Shown piece after piece: positions 43,965 to 52,410 of a stretch of DNA of 64,000 nt. Every line of letters begins with the position of its first letter. Within the stretch, counting starts at the first letter, position 1. The notes beneath the pieces were generated by a model that saw only the letters and a program-made list of their open reading frames with translations, did not search any database and was not told where the DNA came from. The position numbers and the translations under genes were made by a program. The DNA comes from Arenibacter algicola (GTDB lineage Bacteria; Bacteroidota; Bacteroidia; Flavobacteriales; Flavobacteriaceae), in contig NZ_JPOO01000001.1 of the NCBI RefSeq assembly GCF_000733925.1, positions 372,001-436,000 on the forward strand. Direction: 5' to 3'.

Positions 43965-44738
43965 TTACTCGTACATATCATCAACATCGATTTCATGGAG
44001 TTCCACTAAAAATTTGGCAATAGAAGCTGTCACTGCCTTATGGAAGTTGGCTCCATTTTCTGGGCTGGCCATTTTTGGATTTCCCACGCCGGTATCTTTG
44101 GTGACGGCCGTCCATTTACGTTGGGCGGTAACCCATCCCTCCTTTAATCCTTTTATTTTGAATGTTTTAGCGTTTCCATCTCCGGCTTCATTCAAGGGCA
44201 ATACCAAATTTGGGGTTAAATGCATTACAACGGCGGTCTCCAATTCCCCGGCATGGTCCCCTGGTTCTTGAAAATAGTAGGAAGCCTTGGCGGCCTGCCA
44301 CCAATTTAGAGAGCAAACGAAGACTGTAGGATGAATTATGCTCAGTTCCCTGATCATCTGTTTGAAATTATTGCCTCCATGTCCGTTTACGATGACCAAT
44401 TTCCGAATACCATTGGCCTCCATAACCTGGACCAAATCTTTTAATACGGCCATTTGGGTACTTGGGTTCATATTTAAACAAAGATCAACATCTATTTGTC
44501 CCGTATTTACACCAAAAGGGATGGTGGGCAGAACAATCACTTTAGCACCTTGGGTCCAGGCAATTTCGGCCGATGCCAAGGCGGCGTTCTCTGCCAGAAT
44601 ATTGTCGGTTCCATAAGGCATATGGTAATTATGTGCCTCAGTAGCGCCCCAGGGCAATATGGCAACGGTGTAGTTTTCCTCTCGCACGGTTTTCCAATTG
44701 GTTTCGGCCAATACGTATGGTCTTGGATAATTCTTCAT
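43965..44738 (-). CDS. Creatininase family protein
   Basis: The 257-residue protein has the creatininase/creatinine amidohydrolase fold signatures: ILPWGATEAHNYHMPYGTDN (about 28-47, metal ligands His and Asp, with Glu), NGHGGNNF (about 117-124) and PGDHAGELETAVVM (about 175-188, His and Glu ligands). Members hydrolyse cyclic amides or N-formyl and related groups with two metal ions; few have a known substrate. It has no signal peptide, so it is cytoplasmic. It lies between the kelch-symporter gene and the divergent GntR regulator and is flanked by predicted GntR operators on both sides, so it is part of the same regulon. Its role in sugar breakdown is unknown. Confidence 0.85.
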   Translation of the reverse strand: MKNYPRPYVLAETNWKTVREENYTVAILPWGATEAHNYHMPYGTDNILAENAALASAEIAWTQGAKVIVLPTIPFGVNTGQIDVDLCLNMNPSTQMAVLKDLVQVMEANGIRKLVIVNGHGGNNFKQMIRELSIIHPTVFVCSLNWWQAAKASYYFQEPGDHAGELETAVVMHLTPNLVLPLNEAGDGNAKTFKIKGLKEGWVTAQRKWTAVTKDTGVGNPKMASPENGANFHKAVTASIAKFLVELHEIDVDDMYE

Positions 44739-44842
44739 CTTTATGGATTTTAATTTAAAGGTTATTGTTATCTAAATAAATAATCAATTTCACATTATAC
44801 CTCTACAACTTGTTACCCAACACACTTCAATTTCCATATTAA

Positions 44843-44855
44843 TATGTAAGACATA
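44843..44855. promoter_or_regulatory. Predicted GntR operator between creatininase and GntR genes
   Basis: TATGTAAGACATA, matching TATGT-N3-ACATA with the GntR core GT-N3-AC, stands in the 237-base divergent region, 105 bases from the creatininase start and 121 bases from the regulator start. It could control both genes and allow autoregulation. Confidence 0.6.
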
Positions 44856-44975
44856 AAACAATTTTTACGCAATTAAGGGGAAATAGTTGTAATTTTGTTA
44901 TAAATTACGCAAAAATTAATCTTCTGCCTTTAAATTGAACCAGGGTAATATCGCAATTCTAATTTTCGTAAAAAA

Positions 44976-45701
44976 ATGAGTACACTAAATAAAATTGAAC
45001 CTTTGGAAAACCTGTCTTTGGTGGATAAGGCGGAAATTAGAATTCTTAAGTTTTTTAAGGAGAACAATTTAAAGCCGGGGGATGCCATTCCAAAAGAATT
45101 GGAATTTTCCGAAGCTTTTGGGGTTAGTAGAACAGTTGTGCGGGAAGCTCTCTTGCGTTTAAGAACGCTAGGGATTGTTGATTCCAAAAAGCATCGCGGC
45201 ATGATTTTGACCCAGCCCGATATTATAAATAATTTTGAACGTATCCTTGACCCCACTTTACTAGGCGATGATACCCTTAGAAACTTATTTGAGCTTCGAT
45301 TGATAATGGAAATGGGAATTGCGGATTTTCTGTTTGAATACAAAACGCAAAAGGACATGGATGAACTGGAGCGAATTGTGACTTTGGAGGAAGAAACAAG
45401 TTATGAGAAGGATCGCTTTTCTTTGGACAGGGAAATTGCATTTCACGGCAAGCTTTACCAAATGTCCAACAATGCCACTGTGCAGCGGTTTCAAAGTCTT
45501 TTGTTGCCCGTTTTCGAGTATGTGTATTTGGAAGAATCCAAGAAAAACAAAACTGATTATCAATATTCTTCCGGACAATTTGTTACACATAGAATGCTAA
45601 TGGACAACTTAAGGGTAGGTACTCCCGAGACCTATAGGAGTGCCATGCGCCGTCATTTGGAACCCCATTTTGATCATGCGTTAAAGAAAGGTAAAAAATA
45701 G
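44976..45701 (+). CDS. GntR-family (FadR/FCD type) transcription regulator
   Basis: The 241-residue protein has an N-terminal winged helix of the GntR type (about 20-85: EIRILKFFKENNLKPGDAIPKELEFSEAFGVSRTVVREALLRLRTLGIVDSKKHRGMIL) and a C-terminal all-helical FCD ligand-binding domain (LFELRLIMEMGIADFLFEYKTQKDMDELERIV, FHGKLYQMSNN, HRMLMDNLRVGTPETYRSAMRRHLEPHFDHAL, with the Asp/His metal-site residues). NanR regulators of sialic acid genes belong to this subfamily. It is the only regulator in the nan-type locus, and palindromes TATGT-N3-ACATA at its own promoter and at three other starts fit an autoregulated repressor. Confidence 0.9.
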   Translation: MSTLNKIEPLENLSLVDKAEIRILKFFKENNLKPGDAIPKELEFSEAFGVSRTVVREALLRLRTLGIVDSKKHRGMILTQPDIINNFERILDPTLLGDDTLRNLFELRLIMEMGIADFLFEYKTQKDMDELERIVTLEEETSYEKDRFSLDREIAFHGKLYQMSNNATVQRFQSLLLPVFEYVYLEESKKNKTDYQYSSGQFVTHRMLMDNLRVGTPETYRSAMRRHLEPHFDHALKKGKK

Positions 45702-45714
45702 AACAGATACTTTT

Positions 45715-46602
45715 TTAGGAATATTGAGGGGTATAAAGTAAAGGGAAAAATTTACCCTCCATCTTATGGCCTTTTGGAACCTTGGGAACCCCGGCCAAGA
45801 GCTCGTCGTCCGTATTGCTTACAGTGCCATCGGCAAATACGTTGAGTACAAATGCCCTTCTGCTTCTTTCCGATTTATTCTCGTAAGAACCATGCACCAT
45901 TAATGGATGATGAAAAGTGGCGAAACCCTTTTTCAATTCAATGGCCGTGGGCTTAAACTCTTTTTTCTGATCTTCACTAAGATATTTCATGAGGCCATCC
46001 ATATCACCTGCCAATGACGGGGCATCCAAAAGACCCCATTTATGGCTTTTGGGAATATAATGAAGGCAACCATTGTCCATATTGGCATCATCCAATCCTG
46101 TCCAGCAGGTAAGGTGTTGCATGGCAATTGTTCTGGTCCAATAGGAATAGTCTTGGTGCCAAGCTACTACACCACCATGCCGGGCTGGTTTACAAAATAA
46201 TTGGTCGTGCCAAAACCTAACGGATTTGGTGTTCAACAGCTGATGGGCCGCCATAGTAAAGGCAGGGTTCCAAAGAACGTCGTGAAATCCTGGAGTAATA
46301 CGCCAATGTCCAAGGGAATGGAATAAAACCGAATTGGGGTTCTGGGATTCATTACTGTGGAATTCATAGAACAAATGATTCCCGGGATGATCCGGGTCCA
46401 TTATTTCCGCCAATTCTTGGTTTAATTTATCAACCTGCCATTCCTCCAAGAGCTTTATGCCCGATACATAACCAAATTCATGAAAGTGCGCCAGCTGTTC
46501 ATCGGATAATTTGTATTGCTCCCATTCCGCCGCTGATTTAGGCTGTTTGAACATATCCGAAACCGCGTGGTCAAAATTGGCTAGATCCTTTACAATGGCC
46601 AT
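45715..46602 (-). CDS. PhyH (phytanoyl-CoA dioxygenase) family protein
   Basis: The 295-residue protein has the PhyH-type iron/2-oxoglutarate dioxygenase signature: the HxD pair His149 and Asp151 in VVAWHQDYSYW, and the distal His237 followed by an Arg (248-249) that would bind 2-oxoglutarate, in HHPLMVHGSYENKSERSRRAF. It lacks a signal peptide. Relatives hydroxylate many small molecules and, in bacteria, are often in sugar, phosphonate or sulfonate pathways. The gene converges with the GntR gene (13 bases apart) and lies between it and the sialidase. Its presence in a nan locus suggests it removes or modifies a substituent on the sugar, which is inference; no operator was seen before it. Confidence 0.85.
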   Translation of the reverse strand: MAIVKDLANFDHAVSDMFKQPKSAAEWEQYKLSDEQLAHFHEFGYVSGIKLLEEWQVDKLNQELAEIMDPDHPGNHLFYEFHSNESQNPNSVLFHSLGHWRITPGFHDVLWNPAFTMAAHQLLNTKSVRFWHDQLFCKPARHGGVVAWHQDYSYWTRTIAMQHLTCWTGLDDANMDNGCLHYIPKSHKWGLLDAPSLAGDMDGLMKYLSEDQKKEFKPTAIELKKGFATFHHPLMVHGSYENKSERSRRAFVLNVFADGTVSNTDDELLAGVPKVPKGHKMEGKFFPLLYTPQYS

Positions 46603-47408
46603 AGGTGGATTTGTTAAATTAAATGATAGATCTAAACTAACATGCTAAAAGGCGTAGTTCATCATAAATATATCCATAATTTTTCAATGGGGCAATTTAT
46701 CTGAATGTATTGCAGTTGTTTAAAGTGAGTTCGACATAAAACAATATCAAGATGTTGATTTCGTGTAAATTAAATAATTACTGCAGTCCCCTCGAGACCC
46801 AAGAAATTTTATTTTTCAAGCGGATAAAATGACATTATTTTAAAAATTTGATTTTGGGGTAAACATCAAATATGATACGGGTAGAGAGACAGTTAAAGGT
46901 ATGAGTTATAAACTGAAGGTTTCCAGATCGTCATTTCGAATGCATATGAGAAACCGAAGGTTCACGAATACCCCTGAAATAAATATGACATGAGCTAAAT
47001 CGCACATCCAGCTCCCGGCCTGTATGTGTGACTTCTCGTCGTCCCGAAAAGGGACTCTGTCGAAGTGACTATCGTTACCAATTCATATCATTCATATTGA
47101 GACTATTAATAAAGACGTCAATGGTAGCGGAGTCAAGAGGTTTTTTGAGAGTTATATCTTTTTATTGAGGTCTCGACTGCGCTCGACCGGACAAAATTAT
47201 CATAAATAACTAATTAACAATTAGATATAAGTCGAACTCAGGTTACTTATAGTTTCCAAAAACTTAGGTAGTCCACAGTTGGCAAAAGGAAACCTTATTC
47301 AGTCAAGGTCACGTTGCCAACTGAATACTGTATACTACCAACGTATCATCCATTCCGTTCCAAATTCCTGACAGCAAAGCCAAGGATGTATTTTCATTGC
47401 ATAATAGT
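46603..47408. other. Long intergenic region carrying repeat copy B
   Basis: An 806-base gap between the PhyH gene and the sialidase gene, both on the minus strand. It contains the composite repeat at 46725-47245 and an inverted repeat downstream of the sialidase stop (CAGTTGGCAA at 47276-47285 with TTGCCAACTG at 47314-47323, flanked by GGTAGT/ACTACC), which may be a 3-prime mRNA structure. No gene was found here. Confidence 0.55.
46725..47245. repeat. Composite palindromic repeat (copy B)
   Basis: The ends are inverted: GTGAGTTCGACATAAAA on the left (46724-46740 region) and a CTGAGTTCGACTT tip on the right strand (ending near 47242). Inside are the REP-like cores near 46787-46798 and 47170-47191, a second palindrome at 47028-47069 (GTGACTTC...GTCCC with GGGAC...GAAGTGAC), the 32-base tag shared with 12337-12368 and the 16-base tag shared with 13901-13916. 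It is longer than copy A and looks like several repeat units joined or a copy with an insertion. No target duplication was evident. Confidence 0.6.
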
Positions 47409-48539
47409 TTAGTTTTTCCTGGGCCTTGGCTTTCTGTACCTGTCTTTTCCATCTGTCAGCCATTTTAGCGAAAAGCTTACGAAAGTATTCTTCTGGTAAT
47501 CGTCCTGTTCAAAAAACAGACCTATGTCCCCGTTCTCCATGATGGTCATGGACGAATAAGCCGATTCTCCTTTGTAAATAGTTTTTCCTTCGGACCAGGT
47601 TTTGCCCTCATCATAACTTATTCTAACGGTCATGTTAACGCGATCTTTTTCACTTTTGGCATTGGAAAACAACAATCTGTTTTTTCGGTAACCATCCTCG
47701 ATGGTGGTATAGCGGACTATACTGGCATTACAGCCTGGATCTATCAAGGCAGGTTCGGGTTGGGTTACCCAGCTTTTTCCTTCATCACTGGAAATATGTA
47801 CATATCTTTTCCCCTCTTTATTCGCCCTTGCGTTGATCATCCAATCCCCATTGGCCAACTCTATAATTTTGGATTCGTCCGCAGGACTTACGGGAGTGTC
47901 TATAAAAAACCAGGATTTTCCATGGTCCTTACTGCCAAACACATGTAAACCGTTATTTAGATTTACCATGCAATGGAGTAGGGTGCCGGATCGGGTCTGT
48001 ATACCACGACCGGAGGTGATAAATTTAAAATCGTTATGCCATTCCTGTTTCGTAATTTGAGGGGTAATATCTTCGGGTTGGCTCCAGGTCTTGCCGTTAT
48101 CTGCACTTTTTACCACATGTAAATAGTACACGTCCTTTTCCTTATCCAGATCCATATAATTGTAAAATAGAAAAATTTCATTGGTAATGGCATCGACGAT
48201 CATAGAAGGGTCCGAAGCGGATTGACCTAATGGAAAATCCACAATTTTTTCAATTGCTGACCAAGTTTTGCCATTATCAGCACTTCTTCTTATCACAATA
48301 TTAATGTCTTTGCTCCATTTTAGGTCGCCACAGGAAGGTACCCTTTCATCAATAGCAGCAATAATATTGCCATTGGGAGCAGTGGCCAGGGCAGGGATGC
48401 GATAACAGGAAACATCCTGGTTCATAGTGGTGTTGAACAGATCCTGATGGCTTATAACCCCATCGGCAATCTCGAAGCTTTCCTGTTGTGCAGTAACATT
48501 ATAGGTTACGAGCAGAAGTGCTAAAAATGTATTTTTCAT
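47409..48539 (-). CDS. Exo-alpha-sialidase (GH33-like, BNR repeats)
   Basis: The 376-residue exported enzyme has a signal peptide (MKNTFLALLLVTYNVTAQ) and the sialidase hallmarks: the FRIP-type motif as CYRIPALATAPNGNIIAAIDER (Arg47 would bind the sialic acid carboxylate; Asp-rich acid region nearby) and five Asp-boxes S-x-D-x-G-x-x-W (SADNGKTWSAI, SADNGKTWSQP, SKDHGKSWFFI, SSDEGKSWVTQ, SYDEGKTWSEG) that mark the six-bladed propeller. It would release sialic acid or a similar nonulosonic acid from glycans. It is 23 bases after the AGE epimerase gene, in the same operon. Distantly related BNR glycosidases exist, so the exact sugar is not proven. Confidence 0.85.
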   Translation of the reverse strand: MKNTFLALLLVTYNVTAQQESFEIADGVISHQDLFNTTMNQDVSCYRIPALATAPNGNIIAAIDERVPSCGDLKWSKDINIVIRRSADNGKTWSAIEKIVDFPLGQSASDPSMIVDAITNEIFLFYNYMDLDKEKDVYYLHVVKSADNGKTWSQPEDITPQITKQEWHNDFKFITSGRGIQTRSGTLLHCMVNLNNGLHVFGSKDHGKSWFFIDTPVSPADESKIIELANGDWMINARANKEGKRYVHISSDEGKSWVTQPEPALIDPGCNASIVRYTTIEDGYRKNRLLFSNAKSEKDRVNMTVRISYDEGKTWSEGKTIYKGESAYSSMTIMENGDIGLFFEQDDYQKNTFVSFSLKWLTDGKDRYRKPRPRKN

Positions 48540-48562
48540 GTCTTATAAATTTACGATAATTT

Positions 48563-49735
48563 CTATTTTATTATTCCTTTATTCTCCATTCTCTCAAAGG
48601 CTTTCCAACATTGGAGCATGGCTCTTGGCACATGAAAGCATCCCTTCCATTTGCCTCCTTTGAGGTTTAACAATACTTCCCCCCTTCGATTTAGATACCC
48701 AAACCATTCTCCGTGTTGTGGGTCTGAAAAATGCTGCCAGCTATAGTCGTGCACCTTGGTGTACCAAGCGGAAATTTCCGGGTTTTGGGTTTGTTCATAA
48801 GCCTTTGCAAGGGCTACCAAAGTCTCCAAATGTACCCACCATAATTTTTGGTCCCATTCCAATTGTTGGGGAGGATGACCCTTTGAATCCATAAAATAAA
48901 ATATTCCGCCATATTCTTCGTCCCAACTGTATTCCAGAATTTTGACGATGGTCTCAGTAGCCTTATTTATTAACTCCCGGTCATTCCTTCTCACGGCAAT
49001 ATCGATCATAAACCACATGGCTTCTATGCCATGACCGGGATTCAGCAAACGGCCGTTAAAGCTGTCTTCCAAACTGCCATCGGGCTTTGTGAATTCGTAG
49101 ATTATACCTGATTTCCCATCCAGAAATACTTCCATAACCTCTCGAACCGCAAAATCTATGGTTCGCTCCACTTCATTGGGTTCCAATATGTCTTCCAGCT
49201 CCAGAACCAAATTGGACAAGATCATGGGCAGGGCAAAACTTTTTAAAGGTCTGGCCAATGTTCCTTTTTCATATTTTCCCTTGGGGTTATCCTTTCTTAG
49301 AAGAATATTTAGATACGTTTTTTTGGCGAGTTCTTTATATTCCTGATCTTCTGCCGCTATTCCATATTGGGCAAAAGCCATGGCCGCAAAACAATGCGAA
49401 AAAATGTTATAGGGTTGTACCAAGGGTTGTCCGTTTGCGGTTAGGGAAAAATATACATTGCCTTGTGCATCCATTCCCTTATGTCTTATAAAATCGACCC
49501 CACTTTTGGCAATTTCCAACCAATTTTCCTTTGGTTCCACCTGGTTGTACAAGGTAGAGAACATCCACGCCTGTCTTCCTTGCAGCCACATAAATTTATC
49601 GGTGTCGTAAACCTTGCCTTCCCTATCCAGACAGGTAAAATAGCCGCCGTTTGTACGATCAAGGGAATGCCTTTCCCAAAAGGGGATGACGTTGTTTAGG
49701 AGATTGTCTTTATAAAGGTTGCTGTGAGGTTTCAT
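48563..49735 (-). CDS. AGE-family N-acylglucosamine 2-epimerase
   Basis: The 390-residue cytoplasmic protein is an alpha/alpha-barrel epimerase of the AGE/RenBP family: GGYFTCLDREGKVYDTDKFMWLQGRQAWMFSTLYN at the start, LLNPGHGIEAMWFMIDIA (about 228-245), LWWVHLETLVALAKAYE (about 300-316) and KGGKWKGCFHVPRAMLQCW near the end, with the conserved catalytic His residues in HGIEA and FHVPR. It interconverts N-acetylmannosamine and N-acetylglucosamine, the step after the lyase in Bacteroidetes nan pathways (the B. fragilis NanE type). Its neighbours, lyase upstream and sialidase downstream, support this. Confidence 0.88.
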   Translation of the reverse strand: MKPHSNLYKDNLLNNVIPFWERHSLDRTNGGYFTCLDREGKVYDTDKFMWLQGRQAWMFSTLYNQVEPKENWLEIAKSGVDFIRHKGMDAQGNVYFSLTANGQPLVQPYNIFSHCFAAMAFAQYGIAAEDQEYKELAKKTYLNILLRKDNPKGKYEKGTLARPLKSFALPMILSNLVLELEDILEPNEVERTIDFAVREVMEVFLDGKSGIIYEFTKPDGSLEDSFNGRLLNPGHGIEAMWFMIDIAVRRNDRELINKATETIVKILEYSWDEEYGGIFYFMDSKGHPPQQLEWDQKLWWVHLETLVALAKAYEQTQNPEISAWYTKVHDYSWQHFSDPQHGEWFGYLNRRGEVLLNLKGGKWKGCFHVPRAMLQCWKAFERMENKGIIK

Positions 49736-49780
49736 TTGTAAAATTTAATTTTTTGGATAGCGCTTTGAAAAATGGAACAT

Positions 49781-50683
49781 TTAAAATTTTGAAGTATAAG
49801 CCATTATTCCAAGGTCGTCTAACTCATTTTCGGCCCTTTTAAGTTCCTCAATTGAAAGTGTAACATGTGGAAATCTACTGGGGCCACAATCCACGCCCAA
49901 GACCTTCATAAAGGATTTGGCCGCCCCATTAAAACCACCTTTTGCATTTAGGGTATCCACGAACTTCATGGATTTTTCCTGAAGGGCCGCAGCCAACTTA
50001 TGGTCGTTGTTTTGGAAAGCCTCTATGATGGATAAATACAAGGGCGCCAAATGGTTGTAGGTGCTACCTACCCAGCCTTCTGCTCCCAAAGGAAGACTCG
50101 CCAGTAAGATTTCATCAAAACCAAACAGAATATTATAGGCGCCATTATCAAAATCCTTACAATATTTATAGTCTATCAGGTTATTGTTGGTAAACTTGAT
50201 CCCTGCAAAGTTTGGAATTTCCTGGGAGGCCAATCCCAAAAATTCGTGCATGAGGAAATTGGCACCGGTCAATACCGGTATGTGATAGTAATAAAAGGGA
50301 GTGTTGGGAGCGCAACTCGCAATCTCTTTGCAGTACTCCAACAAACTTTTTAACGAACTAAGTCTAAAGTAATAAGGGGCCAATGCTGCTATGGCATCTA
50401 CCTTTTGGGCAGAATGTGTTGCCAAGGCTTTGGCTTCCTTTAAACTATTATGTCCAACGTGGTTTACCAGAAAAAAGTCGTTTGGTTTGTTCGCGGCCCA
50501 TTCAGTGATAATATCTTTCCTTTCTTTAGTGGTTAAGGAAACAAAATCTCCGGTGGATCCGTTTACAAAGGCCCCTCTTACCTTGTTGTTTTTCAAAAAT
50601 TGGCCGTATTCGGAGATTATACCCAAATTTATTGAGGTATCCTTATGCATAGGTGCATAAGTCGCGGCTATTAGTCCTTTCAT
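49781..50683 (-). CDS. nanA: N-acetylneuraminate lyase (DapA/NanA family)
   Basis: The 300-residue TIM-barrel aldolase carries the NAL signatures: the pyruvate-carboxylate loop NGSTGDFVSL (residues 41-50; usually GSTGE, here Asp at the last position), the catalytic Tyr in FYYYHIPVLTG (Tyr133 region, the YYYHIPxxTG block that marks NAL against dihydrodipicolinate synthase) and Schiff-base Lys163 in FAGIKFTNNN. It splits N-acetylneuraminate into pyruvate and N-acetylmannosamine in the cytoplasm. It leads the operon lyase, epimerase, sialidase and has a near-match to the predicted GntR operator 16 bases upstream. Confidence 0.88.
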   Translation of the reverse strand: MKGLIAATYAPMHKDTSINLGIISEYGQFLKNNKVRGAFVNGSTGDFVSLTTKERKDIITEWAANKPNDFFLVNHVGHNSLKEAKALATHSAQKVDAIAALAPYYFRLSSLKSLLEYCKEIASCAPNTPFYYYHIPVLTGANFLMHEFLGLASQEIPNFAGIKFTNNNLIDYKYCKDFDNGAYNILFGFDEILLASLPLGAEGWVGSTYNHLAPLYLSIIEAFQNNDHKLAAALQEKSMKFVDTLNAKGGFNGAAKSFMKVLGVDCGPSRFPHVTLSIEELKRAENELDDLGIMAYTSKF

Positions 50684-50698
50684 CTATTTAATTTTTAT

Positions 50699-50711
50699 TA
50701 TGTATTACAAA
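50699..50711. promoter_or_regulatory. Predicted GntR operator (imperfect) ahead of the lyase gene
   Basis: TATGTATTACAAA keeps TATGT-N3-ACA but has A for T in the last arm. It sits 16 bases before the lyase start, where a bound repressor would block transcription of the lyase, epimerase and sialidase genes. It is the weakest of the four sites. Confidence 0.45.
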
Positions 50712-50826
50712 ATACAATTACGCACAAAGATTTCATTCTCCCAAAATAAATTAGTCAACACTTGGCAATTGGTTTAATCAATTTGGGTAATTTTTATTGG
50801 ATGGTTTTAATTGTGGAATTAAAGCT

Positions 50827-50860
50827 TAAAAAGGATTCCAAAAAAATGGAACCCTTTTTT
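50827..50860 (-). terminator. Terminator after the SusC/SusD pair
   Basis: An AAAAAGG-TTCC stem pairs with GGAA-CCTTTTTT (one mismatch, 8-base A-rich loop) just downstream of the SusD stop at 50895 on the minus strand, ending in a T run. It separates the SusC/SusD transcript from the lyase operon, in line with a separate operator for the latter. Confidence 0.65.
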
Positions 50861-50894
50861 CAGCAAACAACTCAATTCAAACTAACTCAATATT

Positions 50895-52400
50895 TTAATT
50901 GTATCCCGGAGTTTGTTCCAGTAAAGGGTTTCTTCCGATCATATCGGTAGTAATGGGCAGTACCAATTTATACTCGTCACCAGGGTTTAAGAAGCTTATA
51001 TTGTCCAGTACAAAGCTGTTCCCGGCCCTTCTTAAGTCCCACCATCTTTTGCCTTCACCTATAAACTCCTTATATCGCTCATCTAAGATGGCATTGGCGT
51101 TTTCTGTCGGAGATCCATTGGTGTAGGCGTGGAGGAGGGGCGCATAATTATCACCGTATGCCCTTTGGCGAATTTGGTTTATTTCTCTTGAAGGATCTTC
51201 CCCCAATAGGTTTTTGGCCTCTGCCAATAAAAGGATTACGTCCGCATATCTGTAGACTGGAACATCATTTTCAAAAATACGCTCGGACCCAATAACCTGC
51301 CCCAAAAATTTATTGAATACGGAACCGAAGTAGGCCGATTCATTATAGTTTGTATATCCAAGTCCGCCATTATCGTCCACATACAGCCTAATGAAAGTGG
51401 CATCCTTGCGACTGTCGTCATTGTCGTCCAGCAACAGTATCGTTTTTTCCGATTGTCCATATCTGTTGGCTCCTGCGATTACAAAATCGCCCATTGAGTT
51501 GCCTTTGTCATTAAAAGTTGGGTTTATTTCGGTACTTCTTCCGGTAAGGCTATTGTAAAAGTTGGAAGCTTCATCCTGCTTGTACTGTATGGCAAAAATA
51601 AACTCGCTATTTCCTTCATTTCCAACACCCCATAAGTCCGAGATGTTCGGCTCCAATGCCACCCCGAAGGAAGCAACCTGCTGTAAGGCTGTTTTTGCGG
51701 CCTCAAAATCCGAAGCACCACCGCCCATTACGTTGCCCGACCAAATATAAACATCGCCTTTAAGGGCCAATGTTGCCGCCTTGGACCAGAAGTTTCTATT
51801 GCCTTCCCAGAAATTGTTTGATGATGCAAAAGTGTTCAAGGAGGTTTCAATATCAGCTTTGATCTGGGTCATAACCTCTGCTTGGGTTGCTCTGGCTTTG
51901 CTCAAACTAGCGGGATCCACATCGGTTATGGGTTCCAAAATGATAGGTACTCCTCCCCAGGTCTTTAGAAGGGTGTAATAGTATAAAGCCCTTAAACCGT
52001 AGGCTTGTGCCAGTAAATGGTTTTTATCCTCTTCGTTTACAAAGCTAACATCTGGGGCGTTGGCCAGAAAATCGTTGATACGGTGTATTCTGGTGTACAG
52101 ACCTGCCCAGCCACCAAAGGGTGCCGTGGCAACGGTAATGTCCGATCTTATCAGGGATTCATTGTTGGGCGATTCAAAGGTTCTGCCACCCCAAATATCA
52201 CTTCGTATTTCACCTAATAGCCATAAGTCATCCGCAGAAGATCTTAAATTGGCATATAGGCCCGTATGGGCGGTTCTAACCCCTTCTTCTGTATCCCAAA
52301 AGCCGGCTGTGGTCAATTCACTGGGGCTGGTGAGTTCCAACTCACTTTCGCAAGCGCCCATGGTAAAGGCTATTAATAGTATGGAAATATATTTCTTCAT
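50895..52400 (-). CDS. SusD/RagB family lipoprotein of the nan-type locus
   Basis: The 501-residue lipoprotein (lipobox FTMGAC, Cys17) shows the SusD fold: LTTAGFWDTEEGVRTAHTGLYANLRS, QAYGLRALYYYTLLKTWGGVPIILEPITDVD, VPVYRYADVILLLAEAKNLLGEDPSREINQIRQRAYGDNY, ILDERYKEFIGEGKRWWDLRRAG and a final LVLPITTDMIGRNPLLEQTPGYN. It binds the released sugar or glycan at the cell surface and hands it to the SusC channel encoded 10 bases upstream. In B. fragilis-type nan loci a SusC/SusD pair (NanO/NanU) has this job, taking up free sialic acid; this pair is the probable counterpart. Confidence 0.93.
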   Translation of the reverse strand: MKKYISILLIAFTMGACESELELTSPSELTTAGFWDTEEGVRTAHTGLYANLRSSADDLWLLGEIRSDIWGGRTFESPNNESLIRSDITVATAPFGGWAGLYTRIHRINDFLANAPDVSFVNEEDKNHLLAQAYGLRALYYYTLLKTWGGVPIILEPITDVDPASLSKARATQAEVMTQIKADIETSLNTFASSNNFWEGNRNFWSKAATLALKGDVYIWSGNVMGGGASDFEAAKTALQQVASFGVALEPNISDLWGVGNEGNSEFIFAIQYKQDEASNFYNSLTGRSTEINPTFNDKGNSMGDFVIAGANRYGQSEKTILLLDDNDDSRKDATFIRLYVDDNGGLGYTNYNESAYFGSVFNKFLGQVIGSERIFENDVPVYRYADVILLLAEAKNLLGEDPSREINQIRQRAYGDNYAPLLHAYTNGSPTENANAILDERYKEFIGEGKRWWDLRRAGNSFVLDNISFLNPGDEYKLVLPITTDMIGRNPLLEQTPGYN

Positions 52401-52410
52401 CGTTCTAATT

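Noticed and set aside
12281..47245. The three repeat copies as a CRISPR array or as a composite transposon
   Set aside because: They are far apart, differ in length and orientation and have no spacer pattern; the genes between them are ordinary chromosomal loci.
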